From Glutamicibacter sp002979865 (GTDB taxonomy: Bacteria > Actinomycetota > Actinomycetes > Actinomycetales > Micrococcaceae): a DNA stretch of 64,000 bases. Of the stretch, positions 31,321-39,792 are shown piece by piece. How positions within the stretch are numbered: position 1 is the stretch's first letter; the number at the start of each line of letters is the position of its first letter. The notes beneath the pieces were generated by a model. It was not told where the DNA came from, ran no database searches, and saw nothing but the letters and a program-made list of their open reading frames with translations. The position numbers and the translations under genes are program-made. The DNA is taken from NCBI RefSeq assembly GCF_050030965.1, contig NZ_CP188297.1, positions 3,596,001 to 3,660,000 on the forward strand. Direction: 5' to 3'.

Positions 31321-32222
31321 TTCATTCCTCCGTTCCTAACCACAAACGACGTCGTGAAAGAGAGAATGAACATAGATGTCAGAAGCACATGCGAGTAGAG
31401 AAAATCTTGAAACAATAAGCTAGCTCGACCCGCACTAAATAGAATTAGCGTCGGTACTATTGCCGCCGCGATCCAGACTGTCGTGTACGAGAGAATATGT
31501 CGTGACAACAAAAATGCGCGGGTGCGTCCCCACAACCGATCTACCGAATCACGCGCTGCACCCCAGGTATGCGTTAGATACCCTAAAATACCTGTCCCAG
31601 TGATTAGCAAAACCACAGTAAGCATATTCATGATGGGAGAAATGAAATCAATATTAGTTCGCCTGGAGAGACCTGATTCAATCGCACGCGTATTCTCGAA
31701 ACGTTCAGTAATCCGATCGGCGTCTGGTCCGTCAACGACGAATCGACGCTCACCTGGCTCCTCAAACAACTGTGGATCGTAAATAACGATTTCGTCGGCT
31801 AACAGGCTCTTGTCCCGTGCCCCTAATAAACCAGCAACTTCATATTCTTTTCCCAGTATTACGATCTCGGCGCCCACAGCTTGGAGGTTGGCCCCTACTA
31901 ATGCCCCCGGACGACTATCGGATACATTCCAACGGATATCGTGCAGTGGTAAAGATCCAGACACGTCCGTTGTCGAAAATACGGCACGAATATGATCATC
32001 GTCAGCGAGCGGTTGGAAGATGGTTACATCCAACCCATCGCCCCGAGCGTAATCGATTGCTGTCGATGGATCACCGCTCAACTCGATAGCTCTGTTCGTA
32101 TATAGTGAGTTTGCCTCCTGTAGGGTGGCAGCCTGTATGGCGCGATAAGACAGCATCGCTAGATCCAACAACAGCAACAATCCGGCAAACGCGAGCACCA
32201 GAATTATGGATTTTGATCGCAA
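31317..32222 (-). CDS. Companion permease half, 301 aa, TTG start
   Basis: It has an N-terminal helix (SIILVLAFAGLLLLLDLAML), an outer domain (about 40-190) and a C-terminal helix set (MNMLTVVLLITGTGILGYL; LSYTTVWIAAAIVPTLILFSAG; YSHVLLTSMFILSFTTSFVV). An in-frame stop lies just upstream, so the TTG at 32222 (GAAAG upstream) is the first possible start. With the 423-aa protein it could form the heterodimer served by the ATPase. Resemblance to split bacteriocin-associated proteins is my inference. Confidence 0.7.
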   Translation of the reverse strand: MRSKSIILVLAFAGLLLLLDLAMLSYRAIQAATLQEANSLYTNRAIELSGDPSTAIDYARGDGLDVTIFQPLADDDHIRAVFSTTDVSGSLPLHDIRWNVSDSRPGALVGANLQAVGAEIVILGKEYEVAGLLGARDKSLLADEIVIYDPQLFEEPGERRFVVDGPDADRITERFENTRAIESGLSRRTNIDFISPIMNMLTVVLLITGTGILGYLTHTWGAARDSVDRLWGRTRAFLLSRHILSYTTVWIAAAIVPTLILFSAGRASLLFQDFLYSHVLLTSMFILSFTTSFVVRNGGMK

Positions 32223-32241
32223 GGTACACTTTCACATTTGG

Positions 32242-32301
32242 CAGGTGGGGAGATGTACTCATATCTCAACCCACCTGTGTCGGTTATATCTTCCGGAAGA
32301 T
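32242..32301 (-). promoter_or_regulatory. Leader hairpin and palindrome ahead of the ABC operon
   Basis: CAGGTGGGGAGAT (32242-32254) pairs with ATCTC and CCCACCTG (32263-32277), a 13-bp stem with a two-base bulge, just before the TTG start. Upstream, ATCTTCCGGAAGAT (32288-32301) is a perfect 14-bp palindrome, likely an operator. Together they suggest control of the transporter by a regulator and by leader folding. Confidence 0.5.
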
Positions 32302-32337
32302 GTTATCTACCATAGTAAGTTCTAGCGGTGCCTGGGT

Positions 32338-32427
32338 CTATAAGAATCCCGCTTGAGACGGCATACCGCCGCCAAGGCAAATTGACCCCAGTACCATGGG
32401 AGCCACAGATACGACCTGAAACACCAT
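32338..32427 (-). CDS. Candidate 29-aa hydrophobic peptide upstream of the ABC operon
   Basis: An ATG at 32427 opens a short frame, MVFQVVSVAPMVLGSICLGG then GMPSQAGFL, on the same strand as the transporter genes and 115 bases before them. An AGGAGAAGGG lies 15 bases upstream, rather far. The peptide is hydrophobic with a Gly-Gly-Gly stretch, reminiscent of a secreted or processed peptide, but it is short and might be chance. A sensing or bacteriocin-like role is speculation from the neighbouring exporter. Confidence 0.25.
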   Translation of the reverse strand: MVFQVVSVAPMVLGSICLGGGMPSQAGFL

Positions 32428-32493
32428 CGATAGTGCTGCCCTTCTCCTAGTCGTGCACGCGTGGAGTGATAAATGCCGGACCAAGTCGTACAA

Positions 32494-32560
32494 GGCGGGT
32501 TCTGACGGTCGTTGCAACTCCTGTTTGATCAAGGTGTTGCAACGACCGTGAGAACCCGCC
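32494..32560. repeat. Large inverted repeat, possible IS relic
   Basis: GGCGGGTTCT-G-ACGGTCGTTGCAAC (32494-32518) pairs with GTTGCAACGACCGT-G-AGAACCCGCC (32536-32560), one mismatch in 25, around a 17-base spacer. GTTGCAACGACCGT resembles ends I associate with IS30-like elements, so it may be two ends joined after the element was lost. It lies at the border of the AT-rich island. A terminator is the alternative. Confidence 0.5.
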
Positions 32561-32581
32561 TCCTTTCCGGAAGTAGAAAGA

Positions 32582-32622
32582 AGGCCCCGGTGAATGAAAA
32601 ATAATTTCATTCACCGGGGCCT
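32582..32622 (-). terminator. Terminator after the 186-aa gene
   Basis: AGGCCCCGGTGAATGAAA (32582-32599) pairs with TTTCATTCACCGGGGCCT (32605-32622), an 18-bp stem with a five-base loop. Read leftward it is followed by TCTTTCT. It sits 18 bases past the stop at 32640. Confidence 0.85.
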
Positions 32623-32639
32623 GTTGAACTCTTTGCTGG

Positions 32640-33200
32640 CTACAGTCCGTCTACCTCGACCAGGCCGCGGCGCGTAGGCACCGGGGCCACGTGCGTGCCG
32701 TTGGCCGCCACGCGCTGAACCGACAGCAACCGCGGCGGCGCGCCGTCGGCGGTTTGCAGGATCCACGGACCGACCATCAGGTAGCCGCGATCATTTTCGG
32801 CCTCGGTGACCACGCCGGTAATCACGAAATCACCGTAGGGTTCCTGGCTGAAGGATGCGGCAACCAAATCGCCGTGGGACAGCTCGGAAACTTCAACGTC
32901 TTCCGGGGCGAACTCGCCTTCGAAGACTGCGGGGAATGAGCGCACGTCCTTATCAGGCTGGCGGGCCATGGTTTCGCCGCCGTCGGCGTCTTTGGCTTTC
33001 TTCTTGGCAGCGGCCGCGTTCAGCCCGCCGACCATGACGTCATCGAGCACGGTGGCGTGCGCGGCACCGGAGATCAGGAAGTTGCCGAAGCGGGCGGTCT
33101 TGTAGAGCACCGAGATCACGTCTCCGGCTTCCACCTCGCCGAAGGCCGCTTTCATGCCGGCTACATCGCGCTTGGAAGGGCCCTTGATAAAGACGTCCAC
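32640..33200 (-). CDS. Conserved hypothetical soluble protein, 186 aa
   Basis: The protein has two similar modules (about 22-60, GDVISVLYKTARFGNFLISGAAH, and 105-150, GDLVAASFSQEPYGDFVITGVVTEAE). Each contains a 'GD.V…F…G.F.I.G' pattern that points to an internal duplication. The two are joined by an Ala/Lys-rich linker. It has no signal peptide, Cys pair or known motif. It is monocistronic and ends at a strong terminator. Function unknown. Confidence 0.7.
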   Translation of the reverse strand: MDVFIKGPSKRDVAGMKAAFGEVEAGDVISVLYKTARFGNFLISGAAHATVLDDVMVGGLNAAAAKKKAKDADGGETMARQPDKDVRSFPAVFEGEFAPEDVEVSELSHGDLVAASFSQEPYGDFVITGVVTEAENDRGYLMVGPWILQTADGAPPRLLSVQRVAANGTHVAPVPTRRGLVEVDGL

Positions 33201-33276
33201 GGGGTGATTCTCCGATTCTGCAGGAATTAGGTTCTGCGCTTAATCGTAGGCCAGTTGCCAGCCACGAAGAAAACGC

Positions 33277-33963
33277 CTAGCCTCGCAGGGCGGCGTCGAA
33301 CCATCCGGTAATGCTCGCCGGATGGGTGATCGCGGTGCCCACCACCACGGCGAACGCGCCGGCATCCAGCGCGGCTTTGGCCTGCGCCGGGGTGTGGATC
33401 CGGCCCTCGGCAATCAGTGGCGGCTCCAGGCCCGCTGCTGCGATCTGCTCCAGCAGCTCAAGGTCCGGCCCCTCGGTCTTGTCCCGTTCCCCGGTGTAGC
33501 CGGCCAGCGTGGTGCCGATCAGATCGGCTCCGGCCTGCGCGGCAGCCAGCGCGTCGTCCAGCGACCCGCAGTCGGCCATTACCAAGGCGGCAGACCGTTC
33601 GTGGACCGCGCTAATGGTTTGTTCCAGGCTCTTGCCGTCGGGCCGTTCGCGGCGCGTGCCGTCCAGGGCCACGATGTGCGCCCCGGCGTTGGCCACCGCC
33701 AAGGCGTGGTGGATGGTGGGGGTGATGAACACGCCCTCATGGCCGTCCTTGAACAGCCCGATGACCGGCACCTCGACGACGGAACGGGTGAATTGGATAT
33801 CCGCGATGCCCTGCACGCGCACCGCGCCGGCGCCGCCGATCACCGCCGAGGCCGCCACCTGCGCCATGGTCTGCGGGTGGCGCATCGGCTCCCCCGGATA
33901 GGCTTGCGCCGAAACGATCAGCCGCCCGCGCAGGGCTTGCAGTGCTGCTGCCGAAAGCAACAT
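33277..33963 (-). CDS. nanE: N-acetylmannosamine-6-phosphate 2-epimerase
   Basis: NanE converts ManNAc-6-P to GlcNAc-6-P. Family motifs are clear: GRLIVSAQAYPGEPMRHPQTMAQVAASAVIGGAGAVRVQG (residues 12-51), VPVIGLFKDGHEGVFITPT and IVALDGTRRERPDG, with the C-terminal LIAEGRIHTPAQAKAALDAGAFAVVVGTAITHPASIT phosphate-binding part. Length 228 is normal. The ATG at 33963 follows GAGGAGAAAG. It is the last gene of the operon, after NanA-like and NanK genes. Confidence 0.93.
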   Translation of the reverse strand: MLLSAAALQALRGRLIVSAQAYPGEPMRHPQTMAQVAASAVIGGAGAVRVQGIADIQFTRSVVEVPVIGLFKDGHEGVFITPTIHHALAVANAGAHIVALDGTRRERPDGKSLEQTISAVHERSAALVMADCGSLDDALAAAQAGADLIGTTLAGYTGERDKTEGPDLELLEQIAAAGLEPPLIAEGRIHTPAQAKAALDAGAFAVVVGTAITHPASITGWFDAALRG

Positions 33964-33974
33964 GTCTTTCTCCT

Positions 33975-34910
33975 CTAGTTTTGTGGCCAGAATAGGCTGG
34001 CCGCCCCGATCAGGGCGGCATCGGTTCCCAAACGGGCAGGTTCCAGCGCGGTGCCGCGCACCAGGTCGATGGCGCTGGAGGCGAAGCCCTCGCGCACACC
34101 CTCCCACCAGATCTTCCCCGCCCCGGCCATCCCGCCGGCAATGACGATTTTCTGCGGGTCCAGCACGTTGGCCAGCGATCCGGCGGCGGCGCCTGCGGCC
34201 AGGCCTCCGGTATGCACTGCCCGATAGGCCAAGGCGTCGCCGGCTTCGGCCAGCGCGGTGACCGCCTGGGTGTCGCGCACCTTCGGGTTGCCGGCCAATC
34301 GCTGGTAGTGCCGGTGGATCGCCGGCCCGGCGGCGATCGCCTCCACATGCCCGGTGCGTCCGCAGGAGCATTCCAGCCCGGTGGCGTAGGCCGAATCAAT
34401 GTGCCCCATATGCCCGGCCACGTGGTGGAAGCCGGTGACCAGCTGACCGCCGTGCAGGTAGGCTCCGCCGATTCCGGTGCCGATGGCCAACAGCATCATC
34501 TGGCCGGTTCCCCGGCCTGCGCCGAAGCGGGCCTCGCCCAAACCGTGGGCGTGCACGTCATTGACCGCGCGCACCGCTAAACCGGTGAGCCGTCCCAGTT
34601 CGGCTGCCATGTCGGTGCCGGCCCAGCCCGCCAGGGTATCGGTGGCCGATACCACCTTCGCGGTTTCCGGGTCGATGACCCCGGCGGCGCCGATACCCAA
34701 TCCGGCCGGCTGCGCCGAGCATGCACCGCGCAGCTGCTGCACCACGCCGGCCATGGCCGCGATGATTGCGGCGGCGCCTTCGCGGGCCGGTGTGGGTGCT
34801 TGGCTGCGCGCGGTGATGGTGCCATCGCGGCGCACTACGGCGCCGGCGATCTTGGTGCCGCCCAGATCCAGGGCGAGCACCTCGCCGGCGCCTGCTAGTT
34901 GTTCTTGCAC
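33975..34910 (-). CDS. nanK: ROK-family kinase, probable N-acetylmannosamine kinase
   Basis: ROK kinases phosphorylate sugars using ATP. Seen are the N-terminal phosphate loop LALDLGGTKIAGAVV (residues 12-26), the GAAGVIDPETAKVV segment, NDVHAHGLGEA, GTGIGGAYL, and the zinc-site ECSCGRTGHVEA (about 180). Here it should make ManNAc-6-P for NanE. It starts with GTG at 34910, 12 bases after the NanA-like stop. A glucokinase or GlcNAc kinase role cannot be excluded from sequence alone; context favours NanK. Confidence 0.88.
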   Translation of the reverse strand: MQEQLAGAGEVLALDLGGTKIAGAVVRRDGTITARSQAPTPAREGAAAIIAAMAGVVQQLRGACSAQPAGLGIGAAGVIDPETAKVVSATDTLAGWAGTDMAAELGRLTGLAVRAVNDVHAHGLGEARFGAGRGTGQMMLLAIGTGIGGAYLHGGQLVTGFHHVAGHMGHIDSAYATGLECSCGRTGHVEAIAAGPAIHRHYQRLAGNPKVRDTQAVTALAEAGDALAYRAVHTGGLAAGAAAGSLANVLDPQKIVIAGGMAGAGKIWWEGVREGFASSAIDLVRGTALEPARLGTDAALIGAASLFWPQN

Positions 34911-34921
34911 TGGGCCAGGGC

Positions 34922-35869
34922 CTACTTGGCGGCCACCGGCAGCAGGCCGGTTTCGGCCAGGATCCCGCGGATCGCGGCGGCCTCGGAGGCATCCAGCGAC
35001 GCCATCGGGGCGCTCATGGCGTTATTGGCGATGATGCCCAGTTCCACCAGGGCGGTCTTGAAGGCGCCCAGGCCTGCAGCCCCTGGCGACACCCGGGAAG
35101 CATCCGGGGTGTAGACGATGTCGAAGACGCGGGCCAGGCGGTCCTGCTCGGCCGCGGCGCCGGTCCAGTCGCCGGCCACGGCCAGGTCGAACAGGCGGCG
35201 GTAGCCCGCTGGGTCAACGTTGCCCAGGCCCGGGACCACGCCGTGGGCTCCGCCCAGCAGTGCCCCGTCGACGACGACCTCATGGCCGGTGAACACCGAG
35301 AAGCCCTCGATGTCCTTGGTGGCCAGCAGCAGCTGGCGGAAGGACACGTCGTCGCCCGAGGAGTCCTTCACGCCCACGATGGCGCCGGACTGCGCCAGCC
35401 GGATGGCCACATCCAGCGGCAGCTTGTGGTGGGTGCGCACCGGCACGTCGTAGGCGAAGATGTCGACCTGCAGGGCGTCGTGGATGGCGGTGAAGTGCGC
35501 TTCGATCTCCGGGCCGTTGGAGATGGCATAGAACGGGGTGGTGACCACCAGCGCGTCGGCGCCCAGGGCGATCAGGCGCTGGCCCTCGTCGATGACGCGG
35601 GCGGTGGTCTGCTCGCTGGCACCGACCAGCACCGGCACGCGGCCAGCGTTGGCGGCCACGATCCGGGCGAGTACCGCGTCGCGTTCGGCATTGGCCAGGT
35701 AGGGCACCTCGCCGGAGGAACCGAGCACGAACAGGCCGGCCACTCCCCCGTCGATCAGGTGTTCCACCACGGCGTCCAGGCCGGCGGTGTCAATGGCGCC
35801 ATCGGCGGTGCGCGGGGTGATGACCGGCGGGATGACGCCGGAGTACTTCGGGTTGTTCGTGTAAGCCAC
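34922..35869 (-). CDS. N-acetylneuraminate lyase-like DapA-family enzyme
   Basis: This TIM-barrel lyase has SGVIPPVITPRTADGAID at its start, GSSGEVPYLANAERDAV, the catalytic Tyr in IFAYDVPVRT (about 139) and the Schiff-base Lys in AIVGVKDSSGDD (about 167). In this operon it should split N-acetylneuraminate into pyruvate and ManNAc. The sequence is of the broad DapA type rather than a classic short NanA, so 2-keto acid aldolases remain possible. Start is the GTG at 35869. Confidence 0.75.
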   Translation of the reverse strand: MAYTNNPKYSGVIPPVITPRTADGAIDTAGLDAVVEHLIDGGVAGLFVLGSSGEVPYLANAERDAVLARIVAANAGRVPVLVGASEQTTARVIDEGQRLIALGADALVVTTPFYAISNGPEIEAHFTAIHDALQVDIFAYDVPVRTHHKLPLDVAIRLAQSGAIVGVKDSSGDDVSFRQLLLATKDIEGFSVFTGHEVVVDGALLGGAHGVVPGLGNVDPAGYRRLFDLAVAGDWTGAAAEQDRLARVFDIVYTPDASRVSPGAAGLGAFKTALVELGIIANNAMSAPMASLDASEAAAIRGILAETGLLPVAAK

Positions 35870-35912
35870 GGGGATTCGGTCTTTCTCTAGGTGCCGCAAG
35901 TGCGGCGATTGG

Positions 35913-36707
35913 TTAGTGCTCCAGCAGTGCCGGGGCAGCACCCAACAGGGTGCGGGTGTAGTCATTGGTGGGCGCGTCGAATACCTGTGCGGCATCGCCT
36001 CGCTCGACGATTTGCCCGGAGTTCATCACGCAGATGGTGTCCGACACATAGCGCACGGTCTGGATATCGTGGGAGATGAACACCATGCCCAGGTTCAGCT
36101 CTGATTTCAGGTCGGTGAGCAGGTTCAGCACCTGCGCCCGCACCGAGACATCCAGCGCGCTGGTGGGCTCATCGGCCACGATCACCGCAGGTTCCAGGGC
36201 CAGCGCCCTGGCGATGGCCACGCGCTGGCGCTGGCCGCCGGAGACCTGGCTGGGCAGGGCCGAGGCCGCCGAAGCCGGCAGGCCCACCACCTCAAGCAGT
36301 TCCAGCGCCTTGGCCTTGCGCGAAGCATCGCTGCCGATGCCATGCACGCGCAGCGGGTCGGTGAGCGTGTCCATGATCGACATGCGCGGATTCAGCGCGG
36401 TGGCCGGGTCCTGGAAGACCACGCCCACGCTGCGCCCGAACTCCTTGCGGCCTGCGGCGTTGCGCTTGCCCACCGGCTTGCCGTTGAACAGCACCTGCCC
36501 GCTGGTGGGTTCCTGCAGTCCCACCAGCACCGAGGCCAGGGTGGACTTGCCGCAACCGGATTCGCCCACGATGCCCACGGTCTGCCCGCGGCGCACCGCG
36601 AAGTCCACCCCGTTGACGGCCTTGATCAGGCGCGGGGAGAACAGCTTGCCGCCGCGGATCTTGTGGTGCACATGGATATCCTGCAGCTCGATGATCGCGT
36701 TGCTCAT
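35913..36707 (-). CDS. ABC transporter ATPase (DppF-like)
   Basis: The oligopeptide-type ATPase has Walker A GESGCGKST (about 47), a Q-loop GVVFQDPATALNPRMSI, signature VSGGQRQRVAIARAL and Walker B AVIVADEPTSALD. It is typical for DppF/OppF, which follow the DppD half in peptide and SatABCD-type sialic-acid importers. It overlaps the fused gene upstream by four bases (ATGA) and is 43 bases from the NanA-like gene. Confidence 0.9.
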   Translation of the reverse strand: MSNAIIELQDIHVHHKIRGGKLFSPRLIKAVNGVDFAVRRGQTVGIVGESGCGKSTLASVLVGLQEPTSGQVLFNGKPVGKRNAAGRKEFGRSVGVVFQDPATALNPRMSIMDTLTDPLRVHGIGSDASRKAKALELLEVVGLPASAASALPSQVSGGQRQRVAIARALALEPAVIVADEPTSALDVSVRAQVLNLLTDLKSELNLGMVFISHDIQTVRYVSDTICVMNSGQIVERGDAAQVFDAPTNDYTRTLLGAAPALLEH

Positions 36708-38725
36708 TTGCTGGCTCCTTGAAGGTGGCTGCCATTGCCCTGGTGGCTGGCCCAGCGGTGCTCGCTGCCGGCGTCCACCGGGACGAAGGACAGGTGCTGG
36801 TCCGGGTCGGCGCCGGCACGCTGCGAACGCTCGGCGAAGCGGTCGCCGGCGGCGAAATCGTACGGGCTGGGGACGGTGCCCGGGATCTGGTGCAGGCGTT
36901 CGGCCTTCGACTCGATGGAGAGCACCGCGCCGAGCAGGCCCTGGGTGTATTCGTGATGCGGGTCCGAGAGCACCTCGCTGATCGGACCGGACTCCACCAC
37001 CTGGCCGGCGTACATCACGGTGACCCGGTGGGCCAGCGAGGCCACCAGTGCCAGGTCGTGGGAGACGAAGACCATCGCGAAGCCCAGCTGCTCGCGCAGC
37101 TCGTTGAGCAGGTCGACCACCTGCTTCTGCACGGTGACATCCAGCGCGGTGGTCGGCTCGTCGCAGACCACCAGCTTGGGGCTGCGCGAGAGGGCCATGG
37201 CGATCAGCACGCGCTGGCGCTGGCCGCCGGAGAGCTCATGCGGGTAGGAGCGCAGGGTGCGCTTGGCGTCCAGCTTGACCAGGGCGAGCAATTCCTCGGG
37301 GGTCTTGCGTCCGCCGCGGCGGGTGAGCTGGCGCAACTGGTCGCCGATGAGCATCGAGGGGTTCAGGCTGGACAGCGCGTCCTGGTAGACCATCGCGATC
37401 TGCTGGCCGCGCAGGCCCTTGTAGACCTTGTCGTCCCCGGCCCGGGTGCCGCCATCGGAGGTGGCCGGCAGCAGTTCCCTGCCCTCGAAGGTGATGGAAC
37501 CGGAGAGCTGGGCGCTGCCCGGCAGCAGCCCCATGATGGCCAGCGAGGTGATGGACTTGCCGCAGCCGGATTCGCCCACCAGCGCCATGGTTTCGCCCTC
37601 GCGTACCGCGAAGGAGACATCCTGCACGATCGGGGTGTCCCCGTAGCGCTCCGGGAAGCGGATGGACAGGTTCTTGACCTCCAGGATAGTGCGCGGCGCG
37701 CCCTGGGAGGTATCGAGCACCAGGCGGTCGGTGCGCTGGGCCTCGGCCGCTGCCAGCAGGTCCAGTTCCCCGCGCAGCCGCTCGGCGGCCTGCGGGTCCG
37801 CGGCCGCCTTGGCCTTGGCCAGCGCAGGTTCGCCGTTCTTCTTCGCCTGCTTCCTGGCCGAGCCCTTGGTGTTCACCAGCGCATCGGTCATGCCTTCGGC
37901 CAGCATGTTCAGCGCCAGCACGGTCAGCAGGATCACCAGGCCGGCGAAAGTGGTCGCCCACCACGCGCCGTTGAGCACCAGGGTGCGGCCGTAGGAGATC
38001 ACGTTGCCCCAGCTCGGGGCCGGATCCTGGATGCCTGCACCGAGGAAGGAAAGGGATGCTTCGAGGATGATGGCGTCGGCCACCATCACGGTGGCGAAGA
38101 CCATCACTGGGGCCGCGCAGTTGCGCAGCACGTGGGTGCCCAGGATGTAGAAGCGCCCGGCGCCGATCACGCGTTCGGCGCGCACATAGTCCTCGCCCCA
38201 TTGGGCCAGCACGTTGGCACGGACCACCCGGGCGATCTGCGGGGTGTAGATGATCGCGATGGACAAGATGATCACCGGCAAGGTGTTGCCCAGCGAAGCC
38301 AGCAGCGCGGCGGCCAGGGCGATGCCCGGGAAGGCCATCACCATGTCCATGATGCGCATGATCGTCTCATTGGCCCATTTGGCGCTGGTGGCGGCCAACG
38401 CACCGAGCAGCCCGCCCATGACCAGTGCCAGCGCCACCGACCCCAGGCCGACCAGCAGCGAGGCTTGGGCGCCGAAGAGCAGGCGCGAGTAGATGTCGCG
38501 GCCCAGCCGGTCGGTGCCGAAGAAGTGCTCGGCGCTCGGCTTCTGCGCCGGGATTCCGGTGGCCAGCGGGTCGTGCGGGGCGATCAGCGGGGCGAAGAGG
38601 GCCACCGCGGCAATGGCCAGCAGGAAGGCCAAGGCGATTTTGGAGCCTGCCGGCAGCGCCTTGAAGCGGGCGCCGGACTCGGAAAGGCGGTTCACGAGGT
38701 TGTTGCGTGGGGCCATGATGCTCAT
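36704..38725 (-). CDS. Fused permease-ATPase (DppC-DppD) of the sialic-acid importer
   Basis: Residues 1-290 are a DppC-type permease: N-terminal helix, then the inner-membrane GERIG-like EAA loop (YVRAERVIGAGRFYILGTHVLRN). After a Lys/Ala-rich linker (about 290-345), residues 350-620 are a DppD-type ATPase with Walker A GESGCGKSI, signature LSGGQRQRVLIAMAL and VVCDEPTTALD. A C-terminal DppD helix and tail follow. This fusion covers two normally separate subunits. It overlaps dppF by four bases and stops two bases after dppB. Confidence 0.92.
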   Translation of the reverse strand: MSIMAPRNNLVNRLSESGARFKALPAGSKIALAFLLAIAAVALFAPLIAPHDPLATGIPAQKPSAEHFFGTDRLGRDIYSRLLFGAQASLLVGLGSVALALVMGGLLGALAATSAKWANETIMRIMDMVMAFPGIALAAALLASLGNTLPVIILSIAIIYTPQIARVVRANVLAQWGEDYVRAERVIGAGRFYILGTHVLRNCAAPVMVFATVMVADAIILEASLSFLGAGIQDPAPSWGNVISYGRTLVLNGAWWATTFAGLVILLTVLALNMLAEGMTDALVNTKGSARKQAKKNGEPALAKAKAAADPQAAERLRGELDLLAAAEAQRTDRLVLDTSQGAPRTILEVKNLSIRFPERYGDTPIVQDVSFAVREGETMALVGESGCGKSITSLAIMGLLPGSAQLSGSITFEGRELLPATSDGGTRAGDDKVYKGLRGQQIAMVYQDALSSLNPSMLIGDQLRQLTRRGGRKTPEELLALVKLDAKRTLRSYPHELSGGQRQRVLIAMALSRSPKLVVCDEPTTALDVTVQKQVVDLLNELREQLGFAMVFVSHDLALVASLAHRVTVMYAGQVVESGPISEVLSDPHHEYTQGLLGAVLSIESKAERLHQIPGTVPSPYDFAAGDRFAERSQRAGADPDQHLSFVPVDAGSEHRWASHQGNGSHLQGASK

Positions 38726-38727
38726 CC

Positions 38728-39684
38728 CTACACCGTCCTAATTCGTGGGTTGATCAGCAGGTAGAGCAAGTCGACGATGATGTTCACGAGCACGAAGGTG
38801 ATCGCGATGGTCAGCGTGACGCCCTGGACCAGGTTGGTGTCCTTGTTGGTAATGCCGTTCATGATCAGCTGTCCCATGCCGGGCAGGGAGAAGATCATCT
38901 CGATGACCACCGCACCGCCCAGCAGGTAGCCGATGCGCAGCCCGAGCACGGTCACCGGGGTGACCAGGGCGTTGCGCAGCACGTTCTTGGAGATCACTTC
39001 GCCGCGCGGCACGCCGTTGCCGATGGCGGTGCGCACGTAGTCGCGGTCCAGTTCCTCGACCATCGAGGTGCGCACCACGCGGGTGAGCGAGGCGGAGACC
39101 GGGATGGCCAGGGCCAGGGCCGGCAGCGCCATATGCAGCAGCCAGGTGCCCGGGCCCGATCCTTCGGGGGCCGCTCCCCCGGAGGGGAACAGCGGGCTGG
39201 AACCCAGGGCGAACCACTGGATGAGCAGGATGCCCAGCCAGAAGGACGGGGTGGCGATCGCCGCGATGGAGAAGATGCGGACCAGCTGGTCCGGCCAGCC
39301 ATCGCGGTACAGCGCACCGAGCAGGCCGAAGGCCAGCGAGATGACCACGGCGATGACCACGCCCAGGAAGGTCAGCTGCAAGGTCAGCGGGAACGCGCCG
39401 GCGATCATCTGGGAGACCGATTGGGCCGGCGGGGTGGTCAGGCCGAAGTCCAGGCGGATGAGCCGGCCGATGAAGCTGATGTACTGGACCACCAGCGCGT
39501 CGTTCAGGCCGCGTTCCTCGCGGTAGGCCTCTTTGGCGGCCTCGGAGGCGCCCTCGCCCAGCGCGGAGGTGGCTTCATCGCCCGGGGCCAGCTTCATGAT
39601 GATGAAGACCATGGCGGAGATGCCAAGGACCATCACCGGCAGCGCGGCCAGGCGGCGTAAGAGCAGGTTGAGGAAATTCCCCAT
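38728..39684 (-). CDS. ABC transporter permease (DppB-like)
   Basis: This six-helix DppB-type permease begins NLLLRRLAALPVMVLGISAMVFIIMKLAPGDEA, which is typical of the family. The inner EAA loop is visible as DYVRTAIGNGVPRGEVISKNVLRNALVT (about 213). It would form the membrane channel with the DppC half of the fused gene. Its neighbours and order match nickel/peptide-type importers recruited for sialic acid. Confidence 0.92.
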   Translation of the reverse strand: MGNFLNLLLRRLAALPVMVLGISAMVFIIMKLAPGDEATSALGEGASEAAKEAYREERGLNDALVVQYISFIGRLIRLDFGLTTPPAQSVSQMIAGAFPLTLQLTFLGVVIAVVISLAFGLLGALYRDGWPDQLVRIFSIAAIATPSFWLGILLIQWFALGSSPLFPSGGAAPEGSGPGTWLLHMALPALALAIPVSASLTRVVRTSMVEELDRDYVRTAIGNGVPRGEVISKNVLRNALVTPVTVLGLRIGYLLGGAVVIEMIFSLPGMGQLIMNGITNKDTNLVQGVTLTIAITFVLVNIIVDLLYLLINPRIRTV

Positions 39685-39732
39685 GGAGTAGCTCCGTCGA
39701 GTATCGAAGTGTGCAGGTCATTGCGCTGTGCG

Positions 39733-39770
39733 GGCCGGGCGGCACGGCGTGGGTGCCGTGCCTCCCGGCC
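39733..39770 (-). terminator. Hairpin between binding-protein gene and permeases
   Basis: GGCCGGG-C-GGCACGGC (39733-39748) pairs with GCCGTGCC-T-CCCGGCC (39755-39770). In ABC operons such hairpins after the binding-protein gene raise its mRNA level over the membrane genes; no T run follows, so full termination is unlikely. Confidence 0.65.
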
Positions 39771-39792
39771 TGCTGCGCGGGGCCGGGGCCAG

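Noticed and set aside
32071..32262. 63-aa frame overlapping the permease start
   Set aside because: It lies within the leader hairpin and overlaps the better-supported permease in another frame.
36719..38764. Long plus-strand frame over the DppC-DppD gene
   Set aside because: Shadow frame without any domain; the minus strand encodes permease and ATPase motifs.
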